This document shows, one piece after another, positions 11,931 to 23,487 of a DNA stretch of 64,000 bases. This DNA is from Stratiolaelaps scimitus. Taxonomy: Eukaryota; Arthropoda; Arachnida; Mesostigmata; Laelapidae. Every line of letters starts with the position of its first letter. Positions within the stretch are counted from its first letter, which is position 1. The stretch spans positions 7,626,001-7,690,000 of the forward strand of contig JABWDB010000006.1 of NCBI GenBank assembly GCA_019614645.1, given 5' to 3'. The position numbers were made by a program, and so were the translations under genes. A model generated the notes under the pieces. That model had not been told where the DNA came from. It searched no databases and was given only the letters and a program-made list of their open reading frames with translations.

Positions 11931-13140
11931 AAGCAGGGTTCCAACACTATAGTTAGAATTATGGTTTGTGAAAATTTCACTTGTGGTAGATGTGCGGTAG
12001 CATTGGTTCATGGCTTTTGCAACAAGCCTCTTACGGGAAAAATGATTCGGTACTCTCCTAGATAATTGGTTTTTAATAACCGCCTGAAGCAAAGAACGGC
12101 AGCACAAATCCTCGACATTTCTTTCAACTGGAAAGTTTTTGGAATCTTCAGCTGCGCACGGACGTTACAGAACTAGTCGGTGATTTAATAATCTTTGCTG
12201 TTGAAGATTGTCTAAGTCGTGGTTCAGTCTGAAGAAAAATTTGATACCACTGGTTCTGCTCAATACAGGTCATTACGTGGATCATTTACATACCGCCTAA
12301 GGAGATTAAAAAGCGATACATGAACAATTGGACGGTTTGTAGGGTATTTTTAGTAGAATTTACATTTTTGCCTATCGGTATATATAATATATATATATAT
12401 ATATATAGCGAGTTAATTAAATCCTTATATTTTCAAACTCCATGTTAAATAGTCTATAGAATAACTTATGCCATTTTAAAGTCACTTACCTATTACTACA
12501 TGTTTCAATTGCGTTAGCTTCCTTGTTCCTATTTGATTATTATCTGTATCACTCGGAAGCTGTTAGTTGCACTAAAAGGAGAATGTAGGTTATTCCTTTG
12601 CGCGTGTGAACAACCGCTTTGGATCCCATGATCTAGGATAGTGTAGCTCACTAATGGAATCAACGCGGGTGTTCAAACGGATATAATTCAAGGGCAAAAT
12701 CAGGACCTGGCCTGAAATCGACAAAGACAGCAAAAGAGGATTCTCCGACGAGGGGTTGCCGGCTTAAGGTCGACTTCGCTCTTTGAAAAGTTATCGATCG
12801 TTCAGAGTTTTTTAATTTAGAAATCGAAGAAGTCAAATCGGGCTGAATTGGAGCCCCTTAGTGACATGAAACACTGTAGTAAGTCGACCGTATGCTAATA
12901 ATGAGTGCACTGGAAAATGCACAATTAGAATGAACGATTCCAATTGCCATGTTCGATGTTGCGTACGTATTTTTTAAAACTACACTGTAGTCAAAACTTT
13001 GAAAAGCAATTCTGATCTCTAGATTGAGTGCCCTTTGTTATTGTTAGACAACAAACGTTCCTTATATTTATGTGGAGGTACCTGAGTTAAAGGTTATTGA
13101 ACCCTTCACTTCATAACGTCCAATAAAAAAAAAGTACTAT
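11931..13140. other. AT-rich non-coding stretch
   Basis: No gene was recognised. It includes a (TA)n tract and a short run of A before the SINE at 13141. Confidence 0.5.
12379..12407. repeat. (TA)n microsatellite
   Basis: Fourteen dinucleotide units with a single AA interruption. Confidence 0.9.
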
Positions 13141-13292
13141 ACCAACCTGAGCTAAGTCTCTGGCTATCGGAAGCCAGAGGCCGCAGGTTCAAGCCCTGCC
13201 GTGTGACATATAAGAGAGCATAAGCATTGTAAAATTGCAGCTCCTTCAATAAACCAATAAACCTTTACCTTACCTTTACCAACGAAATAGCA
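13141..13292 (+). mobile_element. tRNA-derived SINE, family 2, near full length
   Basis: A tRNA-like head has an A-box-like TGAGCTAAGTCTCTGG at 13148, an eight-pair anticodon-like stem (CTCTGGCT/AGCCAGAG) and a B-box GGTTCAAGCCC at about 13186. The body and tail follow: AAGCATTGTAAAATTGCAGC, then CTCCTTCAATAAACCAATAA and ACCTTTACCTTACC. The last part recurs at 24255-24316, 61246-61325 and, in degraded form, 52190-52262. A repeated CCTTTA-type 3' tail suggests mobilisation by a LINE that recognises this end. The A and B boxes imply RNA polymerase III transcription in an active copy. This is the best copy of the family in the window. Confidence 0.75.
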
Positions 13293-13424
13293 TGTATCAT
13301 ATAGATCAAAGGACAAGCTTCGTGATCTTATCCAATGTTATACACTCATATCGCGAATCAATTTTTAAGGGAGACGAGTAATTAATATACATTTGTAAGG
13401 TATATCCGTCCGCGTGGTGTTTTA

Positions 13425-13500
13425 ACTTTCCCTAGCTGCAAAGAAACGGAGGCCACAGGTTCGAGCCCCGTGAACTCATGCAAACGTATCCAACATGAGA
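13425..13500 (+). mobile_element. SINE family 2 head fragment
   Basis: ACGGAGGCCACAGGTTCGAG and the following CCCCGTG match the T-arm region of the copy 250 bases upstream, where it reads AGAGGCCGCAGGTTCAAGCC. The flanking bases pair as a T-arm-like stem (CAC/GTG). The body and the AATAAACC tail are missing. Confidence 0.5.
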
Positions 13501-13935
13501 GTAATTAGCTGAAGAAAGTCAAAGTCGTACATATAATGTGTGTACACCTACAAAGTAATTGTGCGACCTTACTTGAGCATCGGGTGAAAATATGTGTGCC
13601 GGTAAACAGTCTGAATAGCTCGACTCATCTGGCAGATGCATAGCTGTGCCTCTCTGTTTATATGTACTCAGATGTATGGAGCAAGTAAGGAGCTGGCGGC
13701 TGAATGGCCACAGCGCTAGCAAAATGTAGGGGGAGTAGATTTGCATGAGCATATTGCGGGGATTTGCCCCGCTAGGCGAGTTTGTTCGCCCAGTTGCTAA
13801 CCGCACACATACACCCTCGAAGAACTGGCGAAAGCCGAAAAGCTCTGCCTGAGACGTCACGGCTTGGGCTCCGCACTCCTGGCTAACATTGGCAATGGTG
13901 GCGACAGGCGCTAGTTTGCTGTGTCATGCCGCCCA

Positions 13936-14232
13936 ATGTTGGAGCTCGAGGAAATCTCTACGACGAAGTCTCAGCTGGAGACGTTACGTCACGAAGTAAG
14001 CTCGAGGCAGGAAGGCGATGAAAAAGAAATGTCACTCCCGTCGGTAGAGATTCACCCGGCGAAGGGAACTCTCCAACCTTTGCATGGGAAAGCAAGCTAC
14101 GTCAACGGCGAGGTGGAGTGTGGCTCCAGGATGATGAGCAGACGTTTTCCGACGGCAGTCGCGGCCCAAGAGTGGTGCAAGGCCCGTTGGCTACAGGAGG
14201 CCCGGCATCGTCATCGTTGTCGACGTCAATGA
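13936..14232 (+). CDS. Candidate small ORF, Glu-rich N-terminus, unknown
   Basis: ATG at 13936 opens a 98-codon frame ending in TGA. It begins MLELEEISTTKSQLETLRHE, which is acidic and amphipathic and could form a short coiled coil (residues 1-30), and it ends in a basic HRHRCRRQ tail. Its composition is more protein-like than neighbouring frames, and the opposite strand is not open over the same stretch, which is unusual inside this GC-rich block. A strong donor-like GAAGTAAGC lies inside at about 13996-14004, so the true coding part may end there. No known family was recognised. An in-frame upstream GTG extends it to 13921, but ATG is the plausible start. Confidence 0.3.
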   Translation: MLELEEISTTKSQLETLRHEVSSRQEGDEKEMSLPSVEIHPAKGTLQPLHGKASYVNGEVECGSRMMSRRFPTAVAAQEWCKARWLQEARHRHRCRRQ

Positions 14233-14289
14233 TGCATGAAAACGAAACGACTTCCTGGTAATGAGCATGCCGATTAGCACAACGTCGAA

Positions 14290-14535
14290 ATGGCCTCCTG
14301 CAAGCGTCCCCTCTCTCGTTTGACTTTCTTCCGGTCTCCTCTACCTCAACGACTCAACACAGCCCTTCGTTCGCTGTTGAGAAACGAAATGACGGCGATA
14401 GTTGCAGATGCAAGGGACGCCTTCGCAACGGCTGTCCCACCGTCCAGCATCGTCGTGGGGCTACGAGGCGGGGGTCGTAGAAAGCAAAAGCTGAAGCGCG
14501 AGAGGTCGAGTCTGTCAGGGCGGCGACAACGGTGA
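14290..14535 (+). CDS. Candidate small basic ORF, unknown
   Basis: ATG in a strong context (G at -3, G at +4) opens 81 codons: MASCKRPLSRLTFFRSPLPQ, a central segment with RNEMTAIVADARDAF, and a very basic end (GGGRRKQKLKRER). It is in the same frame as the ORF ending at 14232, separated by one TGA and one TAG, so both could be parts of one unit joined by splicing. No domain was recognised. Chance open frames are common in this GC-rich block, so confidence is low. Confidence 0.25.
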   Translation: MASCKRPLSRLTFFRSPLPQRLNTALRSLLRNEMTAIVADARDAFATAVPPSSIVVGLRGGGRRKQKLKRERSSLSGRRQR

Positions 14536-15431
14536 GACGTTGCCGACGGTCGCGCTGGGGGAAGTCAGAGGCAGAGGGGACAAGGTAGGAGCTTCAACAC
14601 TTCGAAAGCTTCCGAACCGCCGCGCCGGCTGCTCGATGCAAAATCATGATAGGGGCTTCAATCTCTTGTACTCCTTCCTTTCGATCGCCCACATGTCGCC
14701 CATCGGTGGTTTCGATGAGTCGTAAACAAAAATCGGAAGTACGCGCCGGCCGGCGTCCCCCCATTCCAAGGCTGGCAAAGAGCCCGAAGGCGCCAGACCT
14801 GCCGATGACCTGCATTGTCGATTGCGCCTGTTCGCTTCTATAGATCCCATTCTCTCTCCCCCTGTGTTTGTGTCTCTCTCTCGAATTCGCGCACACTTAA
14901 GGGTCGTCTCCCGTGAAAGAAAAGGGATGCAGTAGCGCCTCCAGCTAATGTTAATGTCCCGCCAGGTGGCGCCATTTGAACTCGTTACGTTGCCGTCTCT
15001 TTTGATTCTGCTATACTCGCGGACGGCCGCGACGGTAACCTTGGCAGTCTTTTGGACAGCCCTAGCTTCGCTCTTGCCTAGTTTTGCCCGCTTCGCTCCG
15101 ACTCGCGCGCACACACAAACACACGGACGCGCACAACGTACTGAAAGAACTTGCACACTTTTCTCTCTTTCGGTGCCTATTATCGTTAAGCAGTAGGGCT
15201 CTAGCGAGGCATCGTCCGCGGCGCCATCCCCAGTTCCCAGGCGCGTTCCCGCTCGCCTGGCGACGAGGAATGCGTCGTTCGCGCTATTTTTGCGCTGCCG
15301 TCGGGCGTTAACGCGCCGCCTACCTAAGGCGCCTCTGCTGGTCCACTCGTCCATAGCGGAACAACAACGGCGTAGTGAGCGTCGTGTAGCGGAGGCCATC
15401 GACGAAACAATGACGGTGTTTGCGTGCGGCG

Positions 15432-15451
15432 GCTGCTGCTGCTGCTGCTGC
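15432..15451. repeat. CTG repeat
   Basis: Six CTG units after GGC. It gives the poly-Gln start of a long antisense frame that was rejected as a gene. Confidence 0.9.
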
Positions 15452-15935
15452 ACGTCTTCGGAGTACCGCGACTAGTATTGCAAGCTAGATAGCTAGATTC
15501 TAGACTGTGCTGAACGTCAGGGAGGCAGTGAACGGTAGTGAAACTTACTTGCGCGGCGTTTATATACGTTTACCTTTACTGCTACTGGCGCGGCCGTTCT
15601 AGGGGCCGATCTGTGGCAGAGTCTCCGCCAGCGTCGGCGGCGGACGTTTCGTGGCCGGTACTCACTTGGCCAGAGATTTGCTACATTGAACAAAGCTTCT
15701 TTCTAGCTGGGTACATATGTATACATAGGGGTACGTTCACAAGCTGTCGACGACGTTAGAACAGTGGTTGCCGCGGTAACAGCTGCGGCAGCAGCAGCAG
15801 CAGTTGTGAGCTCGCAATCTTTTGTAAGAGGACGACAAAGAGCAGAGGGTAAGGGGTGTCCTGGGGAGGTGTCGAGCTGGCTCGTTCGCCAGCTCGTGTG
15901 CTAACTCACTAATGCCGCCACCCTCCTGGGCTGGG

Positions 15936-15942
15936 TATATAG
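15936..15942 (+). promoter_or_regulatory. Possible TATA box
   Basis: TATATAG sits between GC-rich flanks (CTGGGTATATAGAACCC), a classic setting for a TATA element. It lies about 650 bases upstream of the ATG at 16587, which has a strong start context. The link between the two is inference. Confidence 0.25.
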
Positions 15943-16171
15943 AACCCTGCTAGGTGGCCAACCACGAGAAGCAACGAAAGTACTTGCTGCGGGGCGAAAT
16001 CCCGCCGAGCCTGCAGCTACCGAACCGCCGAATCTACAGCCACCACTACGTCATAGAACGGGCGGTGGAAGCGACTTCCTCGCCTTAGCGGCTCTGGTAT
16101 TTCACATACTAGAAATGCACTTTGTAGCCGAATACGCACTTATTATTATTGTTATTATCATTATTATACGA

Positions 16172-16189
16172 CTGCTGCTGCTGCTGCTG
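16172..16189. repeat. CTG repeat
   Basis: Six CTG units, preceded at 16137-16168 by an imperfect TTA/TTG/TCA run. Confidence 0.9.
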
Positions 16190-16586
16190 TGACTACTCGG
16201 CAGTGGTAATGTGGAGTTTCGCACACTTGAGTATATGGTGGCGGGCGACGAGCCTTGACAGTGGGTGAAACTCGCTGCTCCTGGGAAGCTTTCGAAGTAG
16301 TATATAATAAAAGCCGTAGATGCGCGCGTTCGTAGAGCTAAGATAATCAAATCGTTTTTGTTTACTCTCGCGGCTTACGACGAGCAACGACAAAGATGGG
16401 CGAGTTGGGCCTTTTGCTCTCGGAGGCTTGCGGAGAAGATCGCCCCTTGCAGCAATCACATGAGTAGCTAGGTAGGCGAATGCGAAACTCGGCAAATGGA
16501 GCTGTTTTCATCCATTCAGAAGTCGCACTCACGTCGAGAAGTATTCAACTGCTCTGTAGCCATACGCTAGCGAGTGCAATGGCAGA

Positions 16587-16823
16587 ATGGACCAACAGGA
16601 CTCACAGATAATTATGCAGATCGCAATGTACACGAAACTAAACGGTCTGCTGATGTTGTCCACTGTTATTGCCAGGTACTATTTGGTAACCGAGCTTGAC
16701 GATGATCTGCAGGCTAGAGGGTACAGGCAAGTGGAAACAAGGTCTATCGGTGACATCGATGACAGTACCATAGTTAACTATGGTCGCACGTGCAGCCTAT
16801 GCGTGCACCGATCTGCTCTCTGA
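16587..16823 (+). CDS. Candidate small protein or first coding exon, unknown
   Basis: ATG with A at -3 and G at +4 starts a 78-codon frame with good composition: MDQQDSQIIMQIAMYTKLNG, a hydrophobic LLMLSTVIA segment (about residues 21-29), then an acidic TELDDDLQ stretch. A donor-like CAGGTACT at about 16674-16681 could end a first coding exon inside it; otherwise the frame runs to TGA at 16821-16823. It lies just beyond the edge of a GC-rich block with an upstream TATA-like site, a reasonable gene-start position. An 18-bp palindrome lies inside. No family was recognised. Confidence 0.3.
   Translation: MDQQDSQIIMQIAMYTKLNGLLMLSTVIARYYLVTELDDDLQARGYRQVETRSIGDIDDSTIVNYGRTCSLCVHRSAL
16767..16784. 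repeat. Perfect 18-bp palindrome
   Basis: ACCATAGTTAACTATGGT is self-complementary with no spacer. It lies inside the candidate small ORF. Confidence 0.95.
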
Positions 16824-16974
16824 AATCTTATATAATACATTGACGTGATGATCGTCGTGGGCAACATATTTAGATGCGAATGGCAGAGCGCATGGCAACA
16901 TCGAATGTGTGTTCAGTAGTCTCTCAATTGGTCTTGTGTGACGCAGGGGTATAATGAGAGTAGCTTAACTTAGA

Positions 16975-17035
16975 TTTTCCCGGGCTGACTCACAGCAAAC
17001 ATTTAATGTCCATGATGAGGATCACTGAAATATGG
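16975..17035 (-). mobile_element. SINE family 1, 3' fragment
   Basis: Plus-strand TTTTCCCGGGCTGACTCACA followed by GCAAACATTTAATGTCCATG is the reverse complement of the family's 3' end (…CATTAAATG…CTGTGAG…CAGCCCGG + A-run). The tRNA-like head is absent. Confidence 0.7.
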
Positions 17036-19485
17036 TAAGTACTCTTGATGTGATGCAATGATATAATATGTTGGTGATTATGATATTATTATTATAATTG
17101 ATATTATGGATTGGGATCAAATCCTGTCAGACGCGGAGAATATTTGGAGTTCTTCATCTAAGGATTCTTTCCAGGTACGAGTAAGATAGAGAGAATAAGC
17201 GAAGGTGGCCCCGACAGGTCCTCATAGTAATACCTAAAAGGTTAAGTGCTGAGGCCTATCAAATAGGGGCGGAGCTGAGGATCAGCCCAAAATAATAAAA
17301 ATAAAGATTGGTGATTATTAAATTGCCCATACTTCGCTGAATAGCTTGACATATATGCAGCCCCGTTCATCTTAGTTTGCTCGAGGACGCTATATCAACT
17401 AAAAAGGCCCACTGTGATTTTTGAGCTCTTGATCGGCCTGACGAAACTGTGAAAATGGAGCATAAAAATGGAGCACCAACTATATTTATAAATGAAAAGA
17501 CGATTGCTATCTCATTGGCCGATGTTTAAGGCAATTATTCCTTATTTTTATAGAAATACAGCGCAACAAATGTGTATCGTATCATCACAACATATCGAAG
17601 ATTGAAATCGCGCCGCGCTCTCAGAGCGTCGTAGATATCTTGTCGCGACAGTTCTCGTTTCGATGTCTTATCGATGAGTGCCGGAAAGTGTCTGATGTGA
17701 GCAGGGCTCGGGGCCAGCCGCCAACGAAAATCGCCTCGATTGTGCCAAGTCATCCCATGATGTGTGCACGGCCATAGGCATTTGACTACTAGTTTTCATG
17801 GTTGCGGGAAAGAGGAATGTCGATGTGCTCGCGAACTTCTGGATCAAAACGCTTCATGCTTCTTACACGTACCTATGGAATTGCTGTGCCCAGTGGACTA
17901 TGGCAGTCATTAGTCGTAGCCTGGACCACCCAAATGAATTGGACCATGAGGTGAATCCGGGTCCGTAACCGCTTAAGGGTGAAGACAATGAGTCAGCTAA
18001 ATGCGCACGCATTACTGATAGAGAAAATTCGATGCGAAGATATGCTACGAGTGAACGCAGCTCAGCTCTGATTATTCACAACTATACTTACAGTATTTTG
18101 CAAGCAGACCCTGCTATCGGCAATGATGTGTGGCATTGTTTCACCAGTACGCAATTTTTTGATTTTTTTCAACGTGCGATTTTATTTAGGTGTCGTTTTC
18201 GTTTGCTGTTTACTAACTGAATTAATAGTAACAATTTGAATCCAACGAAACTATATTAAAACAATGTGTTGTGATCACTCCTATGCTTGAGGGTGGAGTT
18301 CGACGGCAATCGGTTGGAGCGTTTCACGCAAAAATATATATGGCTCTGTATGACAACCTGTTTCGCACCGAAAACGAGTCCCATATTGCAAGCGTCAGTA
18401 ATCATCGGCAGCAATTGCATAAAGCAAACGCAACTATTCCCTATGCCTAGCGTTCACGTTGTTATCACTGTGTCTATAGATTTAACAAATATCTCGATAT
18501 CTCTACCGTACTAATATCCTAGTATTGTGGCGAAAAAAATCTCCAGCTATTTTTCATCTATTTGTAGATGTTGACCTCTCCGAAATGTCCTTCTTGTACG
18601 ACCCCATCGCCATCTCTCTCGAGAAAGAGGAAAGCCATCCATAATTCTTACATGAAGCAATCTATTGCATGATACTACAAACACGGCCATCTAACTGCCT
18701 ACCTAGTAGTCCTATGGCCTCTGCTCTTCGGGTCGATGTTAAGATGGATGGGTACTCGTGCGCGTCTGAGGATCGAACATGCCAGCTTGACCAGCACACT
18801 GTTGACACAATGCATGGTGACATCTGGGTCACCTGCAGGATCAGAGCATTGGACGTGTACGATAGAGGAGGTTGAGACCAAAAAGTTTTATCTCGATTCG
18901 TTCGTTGGATCCAATATCTTCGTACAACGTATTCTGGCTAAAAAAAATAAATATGAAGGACGCCGATACTGGAACAGAAGTCGAGAAATTAGAGTATGAT
19001 ATTATACTATTTAGTGTAAACGGGCATTTAGGCATTTGGAAAGGACAGAAGCCTTATTTGGACGATGAAATCTCATTGGCTTGCCATTGTCCATTGTTCT
19101 GTATGTGATCTTCGTGGCTAGTTCTGGGTAGTCAGAGCGAGTACTCGCTTCAACGGGGAGACAGGAAGATACGAACATCCTTTTGAGCGACGAAATAAAC
19201 CATTGCGTAACCACGCGTGCGTGCGCCAATGAGAAACTTGAAAATAGCTTCGAGCCTATTCGATCTGGGAAATTTCAGGGTGCAACTTGTACAATAACAG
19301 GATCGGTAAAGTTAGAAAAGGTCAGGATCCCTTGCATCACTGTTTCGAAATGCTAGAGTTAGCTATCGTCGAAGAATTTGCTATGTAGGGTTCGGACCTA
19401 CCAACGGCATTTTGTGCAGTATTTGAGAACAGCGCGTGCGACTGTCCCGATGGCAACGATTTCGAGGTTTTACTTAGGGTCAATC
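17036..19485. other. Mixed-composition stretch, no recognised gene
   Basis: Short frames were examined at 17535-17753 (minus), 18032-18220 and 18669-18875. They have moderately protein-like composition but no start, splice or family support. A possible degraded tRNA-like B box (GATCAAATCCTG) lies near 17118. Confidence 0.4.
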
Positions 19486-19489
19486 AGAT

Positions 19490-19580
19490 CATCGATGAGC
19501 GTGGTGGCAAAGGGAGACAGTATTGGAATCGACGAGAGTTTTGCGGAGCCGTAGGTTCAAATCTGAGTGGAGCCATATCT
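19490..19580 (+). mobile_element. SINE-like tRNA-derived head, probably family 2
   Basis: An A-box-like GTGGTGGCAAAGG at about 19500 and a B-box-like GGTTCAAATCTG at 19554 are spaced as in a tRNA. The segment CGGAGCCGTAGGTTCAA resembles the 13.4-kb head fragment. The ends do not form an acceptor stem, so it is not a functional tRNA gene. Confidence 0.4.
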
Positions 19581-20060
19581 ACTTTTAGAGGCAGTATCCC
19601 CACAATAGGATTTGGAAATTAGCAGCGGCAAGTAATGTGCTCTGCGGCACATCTACGACCGTACACGTCATGAATACTGTGTGTTTTTGCACACAGACCA
19701 GAGCAACATTAATAGGACTCGTGACGGGGAGACGGCTTTTTAGAAACACTCTATTGACCACAGTAGTCGCCAAAGGCGAAGAGGTCCGGGGAAGAGAGGG
19801 AAGGGTGAGGGTGATGCCCGTACTGCAAGGAGGATATGTGGTGCCCGTAGCTGGGCGTGCACACATCCTCGTCAACAGCTTCAGAAGGGGCGCGGTCACG
19901 GTGTTGCCATGTGTGTCCCCACGGTGTTTGGGAATATCCGCTTGGTAGCGCCCCCCCTTTAAATCTTGTGTATTAATTTATATAATATTTATGTGTGATC
20001 TATTTAATAATGTGATAATAATAAAAACAAATAATAATAATACTTTAATTCCTATTTAAC
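19581..20060. other. Segment open on both strands, no recognised gene
   Basis: About 310 bases (19637-19948) are free of stops in one frame on each strand. The products show no domain and start at non-convincing codons. AT-rich sequence follows. Confidence 0.4.
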
Positions 20061-22250
20061 AGGCCATACCTCATGTATGCTCATCCAGAACATTATCTCA
20101 AATTGCCGACCCCCACCATTCTCTTTGTTCAGGGTCCCCTTCTCCTACTCGAGAAGCTTCCCTTTGCACCAGTTCCATCCTTTCAAAAGGCCAAGCCAAG
20201 GCAGAAGTGTTCGAGAAAAGAAAGAAATCAGATCCGAGACATTCGACATCCTGACTCTCGGAAGTCGAAGACTCTAGCACCCAGCGCCGGCCGACGCCGA
20301 GCGATACGCGGCCATGCGGTGCCAACCGATCTTCCTCATTCTGTCGAATATACATGGCGCTCGCATCGTCTCTCGTTCTCGTTCCCGATTCCGATCTGGC
20401 CCGCTGGCAGGATCGTACAAAGGCGCTGTTCCCTGCCAAAGGCGCATCGAGCTGTGCTCGCCTGGGCCGGACCCGGGAGCGGTCTTCTTCCTTCGGCTTC
20501 GCACGCTTCTCCATTTCTTAGTCGCCACCACTTCCAGCAGCGCTTGGTCTCGTTGGCGGCGACTCCCCACGTCCTGCTTCCCCCAGCGTGTGCCGCCACG
20601 TGCATGTGGCACGGCCCGAATTCTGTGGCTCGATTGAGATTTATTTCCAGAGTCCCCAAGAAAATGCCATAAAACAAGGGTAATGGCGGCGGCGGCTGCC
20701 ACGGCGACTGCTCCGACGGCGGTGTAGGAACACCAGCATCAGCGCCGACAGCACAACTACAGGCGTACAGTACAACGGAGGGAAACGGCATGAGTGTAGC
20801 AAAAAAAGTTGAACATTTTCATGTGCGCGTTTTATTCGCTTTCTGTTCTCTCATCCCCCGCAGTTTCTCCCAACCAGCTCCAACAATTCCACGTTTCCCC
20901 TTTCGTCTATCGAACACTGCCTATTCGTTACGGATCCCCGTTCGTTGTCACCCCTCCTTCTCATTTTCTCCCTGCCATCTCCAGATTGAATAGGCTTCGT
21001 CCTACAAATTCACTTCCATTTCCAGCATTTCCTATTGCGCTCCATCGGCAGGCGAAGGAATTCGTCTGTCCATGTCGCTTCTGGAACTCCTTTGAGCGCA
21101 CTCGTGCACCTGCCAAACCGAATTGGTCACTGGTCACGGTTAGGCTGTTTTTCTAGCGTAGGGTCACTACGGCTAGCTTTACCGCAAGATGTTAGCCGCG
21201 ATTCAACTCGAAACGGTGGTACGGTCTTACCTTCCTTGAGAACTTCTAACAGCGACAAGACAGACGTGTCTCGTCTTCCGGCTTAAGGTAATGGTGACAT
21301 TGTATACGCGTCGCGTCACTAGCCAGACGGAGACTAACGCACGCTGAGGCTCGTTTCCCGATCGAGCAGTCCTATCGCTGTAGGCCGTTCGTCCTCTTGT
21401 GGGGCAACACCAAGGTCTCAATCGAGGCAGAGAAGGGCGGTGGGGGTGGGCCGATCAGCGTCGGAGTCCGCCGTTTTTTCTAAGAGAGTGGAATATCGCA
21501 ACTTGCGAAACGAAATAAGAGGCCTGGAATAAGCCTGGAAGGGGACCAGGTCCACTGGCAAGATGGAAACGGTGAGGCACGACGCGAGATATATAGAGAG
21601 AGAGAGAGAGCACAAGATCGTGGGATACGGAAAACTGTGGGGAGAAAGAGAGGGAGAGAGAGAGAGAGAAATATAAAGCGGGAAAGAACGATAGAATTGA
21701 ATTGTTTGAAGAGGAGGAAAATCTCTCAAATCGAGCCGGCCCATCCTGCCAATCCCACGTGGACGTAGACCGGCGTCGGACCCCGTCTGAGCAGATGGAC
21801 CATCCGACGAACGTATGAACACTTATTAGATGGCTCGCTCTGATTACTCAAAATCATACGAAAAAAATGAAGCGGCTGGCAGAACCAGAAAAGGAAATAT
21901 AGAAGCAAGGGAAGGAAAATAACGGGAAAGATGGGAAAACGAAAGAGAGAGAGTTTGTAGCGCTACCGTGTTGGTATAGCCCGAGGGAGAGACTTCGCTG
22001 GCCCAGCTGAAATGGATGTGGACGAGTTTTACGAGAGGAGTTCAACGAAGGTTCTTCCTCCTGAAATCAGAATCAATCGCGTCAGGGCGACCTCGCTCAA
22101 GCGAGTTCGTTTTGCGACTGTCCGTCCAGGAAAGATACGGCTGGACTCTATTCCGGCAGCGTAGCGATCACTGTGGTCCGACGGTGGAAAATTTCCAAGT
22201 CCTGAATATATCTGCGAATTTTTTCGGCCATTTTTTTTCTTTTAGCATTA
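20061..22250. other. GC-rich block with GA repeats, no recognised gene
   Basis: Several frames of 100-200 codons overlap on both strands and translate to low-complexity Ser/Pro/Arg-rich peptides. (GA)n tracts lie near 21593-21612 and 21648-21668. No start or splice signal favours one frame. Confidence 0.5.
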
Positions 22251-23485
22251 GGTGATCCAGTGTTCGTCGTGTAGAAATCAAGTAGTCTAATGATAAATGT
22301 ACATGCAATTTACTAAATGAAACCCACAATTTTTACTGTATTGGACCGAAATACCCTAAAATCCGTACATAGTTGACGAGTCAGATGACATTTTCCAGAT
22401 ATCATTCGACAGATAAGATATACGTTGGTTGAAAATCCGCAAATTAAACACTGTACTCTAAATCACGAAAGCGATAACGCAGACGGTTCATGTGTCACGT
22501 CAAAACGGAAAGTAACTCGACGCGACCAGCCTCTTTCTGCATGGTGCCAGTAAGTAGTTGAAAAAGTGCCTGTAACGCGAAGTTAAAGGTGGTCAAATAA
22601 ATCCTGACTTCTATTGTACACCCCCACCCTTCGGGATCCTATAGGTTCTGATTGCATTGGTTCACCGCTAAATAGTCAGTACGGTGTCCTGATGTGGAAA
22701 CCTGTACTATGCTATTCCTTCAGAGCAAGGAACGACAGCCTAAGCCCTCATTCGCCATCGTCTGCTCGTCCGCTTACGGAATGAATCCCTTGAGGGGTGG
22801 AGTGTTCGACCGGTGGAGCTGCCGTTGTTTCGACCGGCTTGAAATGACCGACGAGTTGTTGGCGAGGAAAAAATACGTCCCGTCCACTTTAAACGAACCA
22901 TCCAGCTGGGTCGATTTTAGCGACGGACTTGAGCTGCTTCCGCAGGTCGGCATCTTACAGCAACAACTTCGAGCGTGGCCCCGGGAGACTACAAATCCAA
23001 CCTGGCCCTTCTTAGCGTATTTTTCCTTCAGATAATGACACTGATACAGGCCTATCGAGGAACGCGCTGCAATCAAATGCATACCCCGGGTTTATCTACC
23101 CGCGCATGATATTGTTGTCTTTGAAATGAATTTATTATTAAACGTCACATGTTCCTCCGAAAGTCGTCAGGGAAGAAAGGCAATCCAACTACAATACATT
23201 ATATGTTTACTACTTCGTACAATACAATACAAAGGGTTTGATTTATTTACGCAACCGCAGTTTTTTACAAAGCTGAGGTTGTCGATGTGAAACCGGGTCG
23301 CAAGACTCGAAGGGACGTAAACACAACCGAATTATGAATACGACTGTGCGATATTATAATAGTATTTCATCCTCATCCATAAGCAGTCGAAAAATAAGGA
23401 AATTTGGATAAGTTTTGACTTAACATGTACACATTCAAGCAGGGTAATTTTTTTTTGTGGAGTATTCCAGTTTCAAATTGTAAAC
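22251..23485. other. Mixed sequence, no recognised gene
   Basis: A 22694-23035 frame (plus) and a 22774-23082 frame (minus) cover the same bases and match no family known to me. The rest is AT-rich. Confidence 0.4.
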
Positions 23486-23487
23486 AT

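Larger units (their letters stand above)
13501..16500. other. GC-rich block with candidate small ORFs
   Basis: Third GC-rich block. Beyond the two ORFs and the TATA-like site listed separately, it holds CTG/CAG repeats at 15432-15451, 15787-15802 and 16172-16189, and long frames open on both strands at 14.6-15.5 kb that encode low-complexity peptides. Confidence 0.5.

Noticed and set aside
14644..15453. 269-codon minus-strand frame, the longest in the window, starting with a Gln run
   Set aside because: The Gln run comes from a CTG microsatellite and a CVCVC stretch from a CA repeat. The plus strand is open over much of the same interval and the composition is Arg/Ala/Ser-rich, as in GC-rich non-coding DNA. 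No domain.
19490..19580. Possible true tRNA gene
   Set aside because: A and B boxes are present but no acceptor stem pairs and the anticodon arm is poor, so it was called a SINE head.
20073..20791. Overlapping frames of 107-199 codons on both strands
   Set aside because: Simultaneous openness on both strands with low-complexity products points to base composition rather than coding.
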